A stretch of 34,650 nucleotides of DNA. Source: an uncultured Prevotellaceae bacterium. GTDB taxonomy: Bacteria > Bacteroidota > Bacteroidia > Bacteroidales > Bacteroidaceae. The stretch's first letter is position 1. Each line of letters opens with the position of its first letter. The translations under genes were made by a program, and so were the position numbers. The notes beneath the pieces are model-generated. The model was given only the letters and a program-made list of their open reading frames with translations. It searched no databases and was not told the DNA's origin. Location of the stretch: assembly GCA_902799905.1 (NCBI GenBank), contig CADCCB010000034.1, positions 1-34,650 on the forward strand, given 5' to 3'. Positions 25,912 through 34,023 of the stretch are shown piece by piece.

Positions 25912-27669
25912 ATGGGAAACAGAATCAAAGTTCTATTGACGGCAGTGCTGACCATGATGGTCTGTGCAGTGGCTGCCGAGAACATAACCGTGAATGGCAC
26001 TGTACGTTCGTACAATGTCTATGCCCCTATGAATCTGGGCGAGAACCGTCCGTTGCTCATCTTCTGCCATGGCTATAATCAAGATGCCAACTGGATGCAG
26101 AACAGTGAATTCAAGAACGAAACCGTGAGTATGGAGTCCGTCTGCGACACCGCTAAGTTCGTTGTCGTCTTTCCCAATGGTATAGGCAAGGCTTGGGACA
26201 TTGGCGGCGACCGCGACATCAACTTCATCAAGGCCATCATCGAAAAGATGGCTACCCAGTACAAGATAGATCGTAATCGTATCTATATGGGCGGATTCTC
26301 CATGGGCGGTATGCTGACGTACAACGCCATCAACAAGATGCACAACATCATCGCTGCTTTTGTTTCTTGCAGCGGCCCGTCGGTAGTGACACCTAATTCC
26401 AATACGCGCCCTGTGCCTATTCTGCATATTCAGGGAACGGCCGACAACTTCGGTGGTGTGCAGCCGGCACTGAACCCCTGGATACAGCATAATGGCTGTT
26501 CCACCACGGATAAGGTCATTGACAATTACAATGGTTTCAGCGGTGCCAAGTTGCACATCTGGGGATCCGGGGAAAATGGTGTCGAAGTGCGGCTCATAGA
26601 ACTCAAGGATAAAGGCCACTGGATCTGTAAGGAACCGCAGGTGTACACAGGCAAGGAAATCTGGAACTTCTGCAAACGCTATTCCTTGGAGTTGAAAGAC
26701 CCAACGGTGCGGTTCACCACGCCACAGTCTGGTCTCCGATACGTCACCATAGGTGGTGCCACGGAATTGGGATACTTGACACTCACGGCTACGGCCAGTG
26801 ATCCGGATGGGCAGGTGGCTACCGTGGCTTTCTATGACGGCAAACAGTTGCTGGCTACTTTTGACAAAGAGCCCTATTCTTATGTGATACAGGGACTGAC
26901 GAAGGGCGAGCATACGCTGCGGGCCGTCGTCACCGATGACGAAGGCCGCACGGGCAGTTGCGAGGTGGTGGTCAGCGTGGTGGAGCCTACCACCAACTAT
27001 CTGTTGCAGCAGACCTTTACAACTGAGGGAAGCGTGCCGGAAGGGTGGGCTACCTATGATGGCAATGAGCGCCGCGTGGGGTTCGCATCGGGATTCTCTT
27101 CAGGTAGTCGTGTGTTTCATTTCACAGGATCAAAGCACGACTTCGAGTGGGGACTCTATACCCGTAATACCACAGGTGGCAAGAAGTCAGGCTATGCCCG
27201 CTTTGCCGACAAAGCCACGCAGACCACGCTGACGCTCTATCCTGGTAACTACAGACTGATGTGTCGTGTGGCCAACTGGAACCAGGCTGGTTTCTCGCCC
27301 GTCACCGTTGCCGTGGAGGATATGACAGGCAAGGAGTTGTGGAAGGATACGTTCACACCAACCTCTAATGTGGGTAATGCTGCCTCTAACGATTTCTCTG
27401 GCACGACCACGGAATCTTTCTTTTTTGATGTGACAGAAAAGGGACGCTATGCCATCACCTTCTATACGGCTGATGCTTCGTGGGCAGACCTTGTCGTCGG
27501 ACCGGCTGCCATCCATCGAATGGGAAATGTGACAGGTATCTCTACAGTGACGGCTGGCATGAAAAACACCGATGCCTATTATAACCTGAATGGGCAAAGG
27601 GTGAAAGAGGGACAACCGAGTAAGAAAGGTCTCTATATTCATCAGGGCCGGAAAGTAGTGGTAGAGTGA
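25912..27669 (+). CDS. CE1-type secreted esterase (acetyl-xylan or feruloyl esterase / PHB-depolymerase-like)
   Basis: Start set at the ATG at 25912; an upstream in-frame TTG at 25906 is less likely. The 585-residue product has a Sec signal peptide (to about residue 22, VAA/E). An alpha/beta-hydrolase domain spans about 25-260: RPLLIFCHGYNQDANW (oxyanion region), MGGFSMGGM with nucleophile Ser130, IQGTADNFGG with Asp178, and KGHWICKEP with His236. This completes a plausible triad. A Big_7-type Ig-like domain (about 265-360, ASDPDGQVATVAFYDGKQLL) follows, then a beta-rich module (about 365-538, PEGWATYDG...LTLYPGNYRL) and a tail YYNLNGQRVKEGQPSKKGLYI. The family removes acetyl or feruloyl groups from xylan side chains; which one cannot be told here. 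The beta-rich module is homologous to that near the end of the GH98 protein. Confidence 0.9.
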   Translation: MGNRIKVLLTAVLTMMVCAVAAENITVNGTVRSYNVYAPMNLGENRPLLIFCHGYNQDANWMQNSEFKNETVSMESVCDTAKFVVVFPNGIGKAWDIGGDRDINFIKAIIEKMATQYKIDRNRIYMGGFSMGGMLTYNAINKMHNIIAAFVSCSGPSVVTPNSNTRPVPILHIQGTADNFGGVQPALNPWIQHNGCSTTDKVIDNYNGFSGAKLHIWGSGENGVEVRLIELKDKGHWICKEPQVYTGKEIWNFCKRYSLELKDPTVRFTTPQSGLRYVTIGGATELGYLTLTATASDPDGQVATVAFYDGKQLLATFDKEPYSYVIQGLTKGEHTLRAVVTDDEGRTGSCEVVVSVVEPTTNYLLQQTFTTEGSVPEGWATYDGNERRVGFASGFSSGSRVFHFTGSKHDFEWGLYTRNTTGGKKSGYARFADKATQTTLTLYPGNYRLMCRVANWNQAGFSPVTVAVEDMTGKELWKDTFTPTSNVGNAASNDFSGTTTESFFFDVTEKGRYAITFYTADASWADLVVGPAAIHRMGNVTGISTVTAGMKNTDAYYNLNGQRVKEGQPSKKGLYIHQGRKVVVE

Positions 27670-27722
27670 TGTGTTTATCCCAGTCTTCGTGCGAGCAGGT
27701 TATGAGTTGGACAAGCAATAAG

Positions 27723-27739
27723 AATTGATAATTGAATAG
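27723..27739. repeat. AATTGATAATT intergenic repeat
   Basis: AATTGATAATTGAATAG, 10 bases before the ATG of the GH43/GH10 chimera. Third occurrence of this motif family in the window. Confidence 0.55.
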
Positions 27740-27749
27740 AAAACAAGAT

Positions 27750-28007
27750 ATGAATAAGCAGATTATTTTAACGGCTGCGCTGACACTGACGGTAGGCGCA
27801 GCCATGGCACAGAACCCCTTTGTGCAGACATGGTGCACCAGCGACCCAGCACCGATGGTACATGGCAATCGGATGTATGTCTATACTGGTCACGACGAGG
27901 ATGGTGCCGACTTCTTCTGGATGCAGGAGTGGCGTGTTTACTCAACGGAAGATATGGTGAACTGGCAAGACCACGGCTCACCATTGGCGCTGGAGTCGTT
28001 CTCATGA
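27750..28007 (+). pseudogene. GH43 N-terminal fragment ending at an opal codon (5' part of the GH43/GH10 chimera)
   Basis: An ATG at 27750 starts a signal peptide ([21 protein letters not shown]) followed by GH43 blade 1. [20 protein letters not shown] carries the catalytic-base Asp32, then [20 protein letters not shown]. The frame stops at TGA (28005-28007) inside LESFS*ADDRAW, where GH43 relatives have Trp, i.e. TGG to TGA at the last base. The same frame then continues with GH43 sequence (RAWASQCIERNGKFYWYICA), so the stop is a point lesion in a longer gene and not a natural end. An upstream in-frame TTG (27732) is a poorer start. Confidence 0.78.
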
Positions 28008-29750
28008 GCCGACGATCGTGCCTGGGCTTCACAGTGTATCGAGCGTAACGGTAAGTTCTATTGGTACATCTGTGCCCACTCTCGTCTGTCGAAGGGTATG
28101 GCTATCGGTGTTGCCGTTAGCGATTCGCCAACAGGCCCTTTCCGTGATGCCATCGGAAAACCTCTCTATGAAGATGGCAAGTGGGATCATATCGATCCGA
28201 CGGTGATGATAGATGTGGTGAACGAGGCTGTCGGATCACATCAGGCCGATACTTATGTGATGCGTGAAGCCCTTGGTGGTAACGGCAAGACGGGCTACGA
28301 CTGGATTATCAAAGCCTTTGAGATGGCCCATGAGCGCTGGCCGAACGCCATTCTGATTTACAACGACTTCAATACGTTCAACTATGATACCGATGGCTTC
28401 ATCGACTTGGTGCGCACCCTGCGTGATGCTGGTGCTCCCATCGATGCCTACGGTTGTCAGAGCCATGATTTGGGCGGTATGCCTCAAGCCAACTTTAAAA
28501 CCGTGATGGCCAAGATCCAGAATGCGCTGAAGATGCCGATGTATATCACGGAATACGATATCGGCGACACAAACGATGCCAACCAGAAGTGGAACTTCCA
28601 ACAGCATTTCCCCGTGATGTGGGAGGCTGACTACTGTGCTGGCGTCACCTTGTGGGGCTGGTTCTACGGTCACACTTGGATCAACGGCAGCACAGGCGAG
28701 AATGGCATCTCTGGCCTGATCAAGAACAAGCAAGAGCGTTCGGCTTTGACTTGGCTGCGTGACTATATGAAGACAGACAAGGCAAAGACGGCCAAGAGTC
28801 CGTTCCCAGACATGAAGAAGGAGGCCTCGGTCTATGTGAAGCCCGAGGCTCTGCTGGTCAATCCGAAGAAAGAGATGACCATCGACGTGACTGCCAAGAT
28901 GCGCACCAAGACCGTGCAGAGCGTGGCACTCTATGTGAATAATGTACTCTATCAGACTTTGACTGAAGCGCCCTATACCTTTACTTATACACCGGCAAGT
29001 GCTGTGAGGTATAACCTGAAGGCAGTGGTGACCACTACCGATGGTACCACGTATGAGCGTCTGTCGGCCTTTACGGCAACTAATAACTATATTCCCCAGG
29101 AGGGTGATGTGCTGACGGTGACCAGTCGTCTGACGAGTATCTCAGCAGGCAAGACCTTTGCCATTGTCAACGAGCAGGAGAGTAAGGCCCTGTATGGCAT
29201 CAACGATCAGAACTTAGGCTACGACACCTATGACAAGGCTTTCGTTGAGAGCAACACTGGCTATCTGTTTAAGTTGGTCAATAGCAGCGTGTCGGGTAAA
29301 TATCTGCTTCGTCTCATCACGCCGCAGAATGCAGAATATAGCATCTGGGGACAGCCTGGCTATCTGAACTCGCAGCCCGTGACCGGCAACTGTTGCTTCA
29401 TCTTGGGAAATACACAGAAGACCAACGGTCAGGATATTGACAATGGTGCTGTCTGGGAAATCAAGTACGTCGCTGGCAAGGGCTTCTCCCTGAAGAATGT
29501 CGGAACCGGGAAGTACCTGAAGACTAACGATACGGCCAAATACGACGAACCGGCCTTCTTCACCTTCGGTACGCTGGACTATCAGCCGTCGGGTATCAAG
29601 ACCATCGTCAATGGGACATTGCCAACCGATCATTCTGTCTATAATTTGCATGGCATGAAAGTGGGCACAACCGACCAATGGGACAACTTGCCAAAGGGAA
29701 TCTACATTGTCAATGGTAAGAAAATGATGAAACGGCAACCATCATGGTAG
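28008..29750 (+). pseudogene. GH43/GH10 chimera, 3' part (open frame from the Met at 28098), with Ig-like and trefoil-like C-terminus
   Basis: This continues the 27750 frame. GH43 blade 2-3 sequence (WYICAHSRLSKGMAIGVAV, PTGPFRDAIGKPL) runs to WDHIDPTVMID with Asp149. At the shared GAT codon 28212-28214 it switches to GH10 xylanase sequence VVNEAVGS. That has acid/base Glu159, then AHERWPNAILIYNDFNTFNY, DAGAPIDAYGCQSHDLGG and MYITEYDIGD with nucleophile Glu268. The GH10 barrel lacks strands 1-3 and the GH43 propeller lacks its second half, so neither active site can be complete. From about residue 350 come an Ig-like domain (VQSVALYVNNVLYQTLT), a ricin/trefoil-like domain (GKTFAIVNEQESKALYG...GKYLKTNDTAKY) and a tail VYNLHGMKV...KGIYIVNGKK. 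Codon 1 of the full chimera is at 27750 (666 residues). Gene finders may call only 28098-29750 as a xylanase; it is almost surely non-functional. Confidence 0.8.
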
Positions 29751-29768
29751 GTGCTGTCATAAAGCAGA

Positions 29769-29831
29769 ATGAACAATACTCGTCGCGGTAACTGTATTAT
29801 CGACGGAAAGAAGGTGATACATAAACAATAA
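29769..29831 (+). pseudogene. Orphan C-terminal tail remnant (20 codons)
   Basis: A short frame reads NNTRRGNCIIDGKKVIHKQ and stops. It matches the R-G-(x)-Y/C-I-I-x-G-K-K-V pattern found at the ends of the secreted proteins of this locus. An in-frame TAA lies just upstream (29760-29762), so nothing larger survives. It lies 19 bases after the chimera's stop codon. Best read as the leftover end of a deleted secreted-protein gene, or a duplicated tail. Confidence 0.55.
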
Positions 29832-29848
29832 TTGTTGAGACAACAGCG

Positions 29849-29880
29849 AAAGCAGGTCTTTGGGATTCTTTGTAATTTTG
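29849..29880 (+). promoter_or_regulatory. Candidate promoter of the GH98 gene
   Basis: AAAGC at 29849-29853, 19 bases, then TAATTTTG at 29873-29880 followed by CACC. It repeats the spacing of the promoters at 781, 18994 and 19353. The predicted start near 29885 gives a leader of only about 22 nt before the ATG at 29907. Confidence 0.55.
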
Positions 29881-29906
29881 CACCAGAATTCTAAAGACCT
29901 GTTTTT

Positions 29907-32900
29907 ATGCAACAAAAAATCTACTCACTATGCATCGCTTTGCTGATGCTTCTCTTTGTAGGAAACAACCTCTCGGCTCAGCAGCGCCGACCTATTGACA
30001 GTCAGCACCCGATGTGGCTCGTCCATATCGACGTGTGGAACTCTGCCGACCCGCAGAAGATCATCGATCTGATTCCGGCTGACATCAAGCCGTATGTGGT
30101 GATGAACCTCTCGTTGTCGTGTCAGTTCGATACCAAGACTGGTATGTATCGTATGCCGCGTAATGCCGTTCGTACTTATAAGTCGTGGGCTTCAGTCTGT
30201 CAGTTGAACAATATGTGGTTCACCTGTCAGCCTGCCAGTGGTGGTCACACCCATATTCAGGACAATGACCTGGAAACCTTCGAATACTTCTTCAAGACTT
30301 ATCCCAACTTCCTCGGTTGGAACTACGCCGAGCAGTTCTGGGCCTTTGGCGATGCCGGCGACCTGAGTTCGCAGACAGCATCCAGCCGTTGGGCTCTGTT
30401 TGCCAATCTAGTGGAGATGTCTCATAAGTATGGTGGCTTCCTCACCGTCAGTTGGTGCGGTGGCGACTATCACATGAGCACCAACCCCATGGGCGAACTC
30501 AAGGCCGACAAGAAATTCCTGGCTGCTTGTAAGAACTATCCCGAGGCCATCCTCTTCCTTTATAAATATACTCATTCCAGCAGTTTCTACAATAACGAGA
30601 GTATCTGCTGGGGACCGTTTGTCTCTGGTTTGGCCAAGAACTATGGCGTGCGCTACGATAACTGTGGATGGAACGATATGACCTCCAAACTGGTGGGCGA
30701 AAACAAGTGTAAGTATCCTGGCAGCGCCGGTATCGGCACCGTCATGGAGCAGACTTGTGTCAATGGTGGTGCTGTCTGGGACGGCCCGGAACTCATCTGG
30801 ACAGAGGATTTCCAGAACCAATGGGATTCTACGGTCGATGGCTACACCCGTCGCAACTGGGGCACCTTCGACAACTTCAAGGGCATCTGGCTCGATATGT
30901 GGCGTGAGATTATCAAGGGCAATATGTATATCCCCACTCGCGAGGAGGTTGTAAAGAAAACAAAGATTGTCGTTGTCAACGACATAGCCAGCGGCTACGA
31001 ATCTTATACGTCATGGGACGATCTCTACAACGGCCTTTATTTGCAGACCGACCCTGCTAACCAGAAGAAGGAAGCCCGTCATAACTACGGCCAGTGGTAC
31101 AACAACCTCTGCTATTTCAAATCGACAGGTCGCTACGGTGCTATACCCATCGTGATAGGTCTCTATGATGACCTAGCCAAGTCGATTCCACTTCAGGTGA
31201 AGCGTTCCACCTACACATCACGCTGGAGTACGCAGGCCAAGAAACAGACCGATTTCAACGCACAGTATCCAGAGGTCAGCAAGGGCGATCTCTATGTCAA
31301 TCGCTATCGTAACCAACTGGTCACCTACACGCCGTACACCTATCTGAACGCCAAGAAGACGGCATCGGCAGAACTGCCATTGCTCTATAACACCTGCGAT
31401 TCGCTGAAACTCCAGTATGGTAAACTCTCCAGCGCTGTTATCCGTGAGTACGCAGACCATATCGACTTCTATTTCAATAACTACCGCAGCGACTCTACTT
31501 CTACGCAAATCGACAAGATTACTGTGACGGGCGTTGCTGCTGAGCCAACTTACAAAGTAACGAAACCTACCACCGGTGCTGCCGGACATACTTACACCCT
31601 CTCAGGAAAGTCTTATAATGCTGAGACGAAGACCTTCACCATCAGCATTGTCCACATGGGTCCGATCGAGTTCCGACTCAACTGCTCTGGTGCGGCTACC
31701 GACAAACTGACCGATGTGTTGCCTTCCGAGCAGTTGGGTATTCCCCAGCAGCCTGCTCCTTTCAAAGGACCTATCATCATCGAGGCTGAAGACATGGATC
31801 GCAAAAACGTCACCCACAAACTGACTAATTCGGGCTGGTGGGCACAGGAATACAAGGATTTCGCCGGCCTTGGCTACATCGAGACACAGACCAGCACCAG
31901 CAGTGCTCTGCGCCATCAGTTGAAATTGGCTGAGGGCGGAGAATATAATATCCGGGTACGTTATTGCAACAGTAATAAGGCTGGCAACATGAAAGCCATC
32001 GTCAATGGCACGGCACAGGATATCAGTTTCGAGAAACTTGACATCAACGACTGGCGTGAGGCTGTCGTGACAGCAACATTCAAAGCAGGTACAAATGACT
32101 TCGTGCTCCAGAATTCTGGTTCCATCAAGATGACCATCGACCAGATTATTTACGAGCCTGCCGGCACACCGGCCGAGAAGTTTGACGTCAGCGTTCGTAA
32201 GGCTGACTTTGGTAAGGTGGTGGCTGATGTTGATGCGGCTGAGGCTGGAAAGACCGTACATCTTAGTATTATACCGGAAGAGGGCTATGGCATCAAGGCT
32301 CTGAATGTGGTCAACTCTGTGTTCTTTACCCAGGGAAAGACCATTCCTGTAGAGAAGGATGCCTTGGAGGCCACTTTCGTGATGCCCGACGAAGGGGTGA
32401 CGATTCAGCCGGTGTTCTACGACAAGGCAGCCGTCAACTCGATAGACTTTACCAACGTGGCTGCTGGTGCTCTGCCTGAGGGCTGGCGCACAACCGATGG
32501 CGGCGATGTCCGCAACTATCCCACCTCGAATGGCAGCGGTCCTCGTACCTTTGCCGGGCTGGTTGGCTATCAGGGTAAGGCTCTCTATTGGCGTACAACC
32601 AGTGCCGAATACGGACGCCTCGCCAATTATCTGCTGACGCTCGAACCAGGCAAATACCAACTCGTATTCGTGATGGCAGCATGGAAGGGCACACCTACCT
32701 ATCAGGCTAAGATCCTTACCAGCAGCGGCACGACGATTAAGTCATCGGCCACGCTGACGGCCACGCCCAACATCAATGGTAATGCTGCAGGCGACATCTC
32801 GTCGGCTGAGCGAAACACTATGGACTTCGAGATAACGACAAAGGGCAATTATATCATCCAGTTCAAGGAAGTGGGCAGTGGTATGCAGGAGTTCCTTCTG

Positions 32901-33077
32901 GCAGAATGTCGTGTGAGGGATCTCAGCACGGTGACGGGTATCACAACCGTCAATGCAGACATCAGGCGTCCTGCCGGTATCTACGACCCGTCTGGCCGTC
33001 GCCTCAATGCACCGCGTCGTGGTTTGAACATCATCGTCAATGCTGACGGCACCACTCGTAAGGTGATGGTGAAATAA
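29907..33077 (+). CDS. GH98-family secreted glycosidase with CBM6-like and other C-terminal modules
   Basis: The 1056-residue product has a Sec signal peptide (cleavage LSA/Q, residue 24). The GH98 catalytic part spans about 30-600: HPMWLVHIDVWNSADPQKII, YVVMNLSLSC, FLGWNYAEQFWAFGD, GFLTVSWCGGDYH, NYGVRYDNCGWND and PELIWTEDFQNQWDST, which contain the likely catalytic acids. After it come a CBM6/CBM35-like domain (about 621-750, PIIIEAEDMDRKN to IDQIIYEP), a bacterial-repeat-type domain (about 759-841, VVADVDAAEAGKTVHLSIIPEEGYG), a beta-rich module like that of the CE1 protein (845-1006), and a tail IYDPSGRRLNAPRRGLNIIV. GH98 enzymes include endo-galactosidases and, in a Bacteroides ovatus xylan locus, an endo-xylanase for complex corn-type xylan. 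The GH30, GH10 and GH43 neighbours favour xylanase. It has its own promoter and is followed by two hairpins. Exact linkage is unproven. Confidence 0.88.
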   Translation: MQQKIYSLCIALLMLLFVGNNLSAQQRRPIDSQHPMWLVHIDVWNSADPQKIIDLIPADIKPYVVMNLSLSCQFDTKTGMYRMPRNAVRTYKSWASVCQLNNMWFTCQPASGGHTHIQDNDLETFEYFFKTYPNFLGWNYAEQFWAFGDAGDLSSQTASSRWALFANLVEMSHKYGGFLTVSWCGGDYHMSTNPMGELKADKKFLAACKNYPEAILFLYKYTHSSSFYNNESICWGPFVSGLAKNYGVRYDNCGWNDMTSKLVGENKCKYPGSAGIGTVMEQTCVNGGAVWDGPELIWTEDFQNQWDSTVDGYTRRNWGTFDNFKGIWLDMWREIIKGNMYIPTREEVVKKTKIVVVNDIASGYESYTSWDDLYNGLYLQTDPANQKKEARHNYGQWYNNLCYFKSTGRYGAIPIVIGLYDDLAKSIPLQVKRSTYTSRWSTQAKKQTDFNAQYPEVSKGDLYVNRYRNQLVTYTPYTYLNAKKTASAELPLLYNTCDSLKLQYGKLSSAVIREYADHIDFYFNNYRSDSTSTQIDKITVTGVAAEPTYKVTKPTTGAAGHTYTLSGKSYNAETKTFTISIVHMGPIEFRLNCSGAATDKLTDVLPSEQLGIPQQPAPFKGPIIIEAEDMDRKNVTHKLTNSGWWAQEYKDFAGLGYIETQTSTSSALRHQLKLAEGGEYNIRVRYCNSNKAGNMKAIVNGTAQDISFEKLDINDWREAVVTATFKAGTNDFVLQNSGSIKMTIDQIIYEPAGTPAEKFDVSVRKADFGKVVADVDAAEAGKTVHLSIIPEEGYGIKALNVVNSVFFTQGKTIPVEKDALEATFVMPDEGVTIQPVFYDKAAVNSIDFTNVAAGALPEGWRTTDGGDVRNYPTSNGSGPRTFAGLVGYQGKALYWRTTSAEYGRLANYLLTLEPGKYQLVFVMAAWKGTPTYQAKILTSSGTTIKSSATLTATPNINGNAAGDISSAERNTMDFEITTKGNYIIQFKEVGSGMQEFLLAECRVRDLSTVTGITTVNADIRRPAGIYDPSGRRLNAPRRGLNIIVNADGTTRKVMVK

Positions 33078-33100
33078 CTCAGGAAACACAATAGAACAAG

Positions 33101-33135
33101 GCACCCGTGCAGGTCATCGCGCCCTGTGCGGGTGT
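33101..33135 (+). terminator. GC-rich hairpin after GH98
   Basis: GCACCCGTGCAGG (33101-33113) pairs with CCTGTGCGGGTGT (33123-33135) with three G/U pairs. It is followed by TAAAATAA, which is not a clean U-tract. Probably part of a two-hairpin terminator region. Confidence 0.45.
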
Positions 33136-33141
33136 TAAAAT

Positions 33142-33179
33142 AACAGCAGTTACAATCCCTTTCGAGGGTAACTGCTGTT
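33142..33179 (+). terminator. Strong hairpin with UUCG loop after GH98
   Basis: AACAGCAGTTA (33142-33152) pairs perfectly with TAACTGCTGTT (33169-33179). Inside, CCCT-TTCG-AGGG forms an inner stem capped by a stable UUCG loop, with a CAAT bulge. It is nearly symmetric and may work in both directions. The run after it is only GTTAT. Confidence 0.55.
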
Positions 33180-33320
33180 GTTATAGAAATTAGGTGTTGC
33201 TACCTATGCTGTTGTTGACCCGCAAAGAAATTACTACATAGAATTTTTTCTTCAAAAAAGTGCCACATCTGTCACTTTCCCTTTAGTTTATCGAAACCTG
33301 CCTTCAATAATGAGTAAGAT

Positions 33321-33356
33321 TTAACAAATTGTTAAGATTATTTAACTTTAAATTTG
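33321..33356 (+). promoter_or_regulatory. Palindrome plus -7-like box without a gene
   Basis: The perfect palindrome TTAACAAATTGTTAA (33321-33335; arms TTAACAA/TTGTTAA) lies 13 bases upstream of TAAATTTG (33349-33356), which is followed by a small GGCAA/TTGCC hairpin. It looks like an operator next to a promoter, yet no coding frame follows. It could drive an unseen RNA or be a relic. Confidence 0.3.
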
Positions 33357-33766
33357 AGGCAATTTTGCCGTTTGTCAAGTCCAACTGACAATAGAAGGTC
33401 ATTTTAGGGCTTTACAGATAGCACGAAAATCAACGAAAAATAAGGTTCTTGTACCGCAGTTGTATCTCAGATGCTCTAAATATCTGGGATTCAATGGCAG
33501 TTAATAATTCAAAGTCAACTTTGGCTATTTCAGTGCGTATTTTATGGGAAATGTGCTAAAATGCTTACAAATTCACGTTAAACTCTACAAATCTTATTTT
33601 TTTAGTAATATGTGTAAATAAAAAATTTAATTTTTTTCTTTTTTACTATAAATTCTAAACATCTAAACTTCTAAACTCTTAAACTTTTGGTAGGGACATC
33701 CTACATCAGACATCGTTAATATCACTCGCCCCCTGAAATAGGTTACGGCATTATTTGGCGCCCTTC

Positions 33767-33836
33767 TGAAGCCCCTCGCCCCCTCCATATTTCCGTCCCC
33801 CTATAAGGGGGACTCCAATATGAGGGGGAGGCTTCA
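33767..33836. repeat. Long imperfect G/C-tract hairpin element
   Basis: The centre GTCCCCCTATAAGGGGGAC (33795-33813) is a near-perfect palindrome. It is flanked by TGAAGCC...CCCCCTCCATATT on the left and AATATGAGGGGGAGGCTTCA on the right, which pair with a few bulges to make a stem of about 30 bp. Resembles a dispersed palindromic intergenic element. Confidence 0.6.
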
Positions 33837-33866
33837 TTCGGGAGTAGGGAAACAACTGGGCGAAGG

Positions 33867-33984
33867 AACGTCATCTACGCTCCGTTCCGACGGCACTTTA
33901 CGCCCGAAAGTGCCGTAGTTTACCAGGGAAAGGAAGCATCGGAACAACCGTAAACTGCCGTCGGAACGGGTCGTAGATGACGTT
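33867..33984. repeat. 36-bp inverted repeat with inner hairpin
   Basis: Arms at 33867-33902 and 33949-33984 are complementary over 36 bases with only about three mismatches (AACGTCATCTACG...CGTAGATGACGTT; shared core GTTCCGACGGCA/TGCCGTCGGAAC). An inner hairpin CGGCACTTT/AAAGTGCCG lies at 33890-33914. The structure has no coding capacity and looks like a miniature palindromic element. Confidence 0.7.
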
Positions 33985-34015
33985 GGAACGACCCGTAGAT
34001 GACGTTAGGACGACC
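33972..34015. repeat. 22-bp tandem repeat, two units plus a partial third
   Basis: CGTAGATGACGTTGGAACGACC (33972-33993, given here as one 22-base unit whose key parts are CGTAGATGACGTT and ACGACC) is followed by a unit with AG for GG and GG for GA (33994-34015), then CGTAAAACC. It overlaps the right arm of the 36-bp inverted repeat, suggesting local duplication of that arm. Confidence 0.65.
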
Positions 34016-34023
34016 CGTAAAAC

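Noticed and set aside
28005-28007. TGA read as Trp or selenocysteine (recoding)
   Set aside because: TGA is a normal stop elsewhere, the gene is already a defective chimera, and there is no selenocysteine-insertion-type structure or genome-wide pattern in view.
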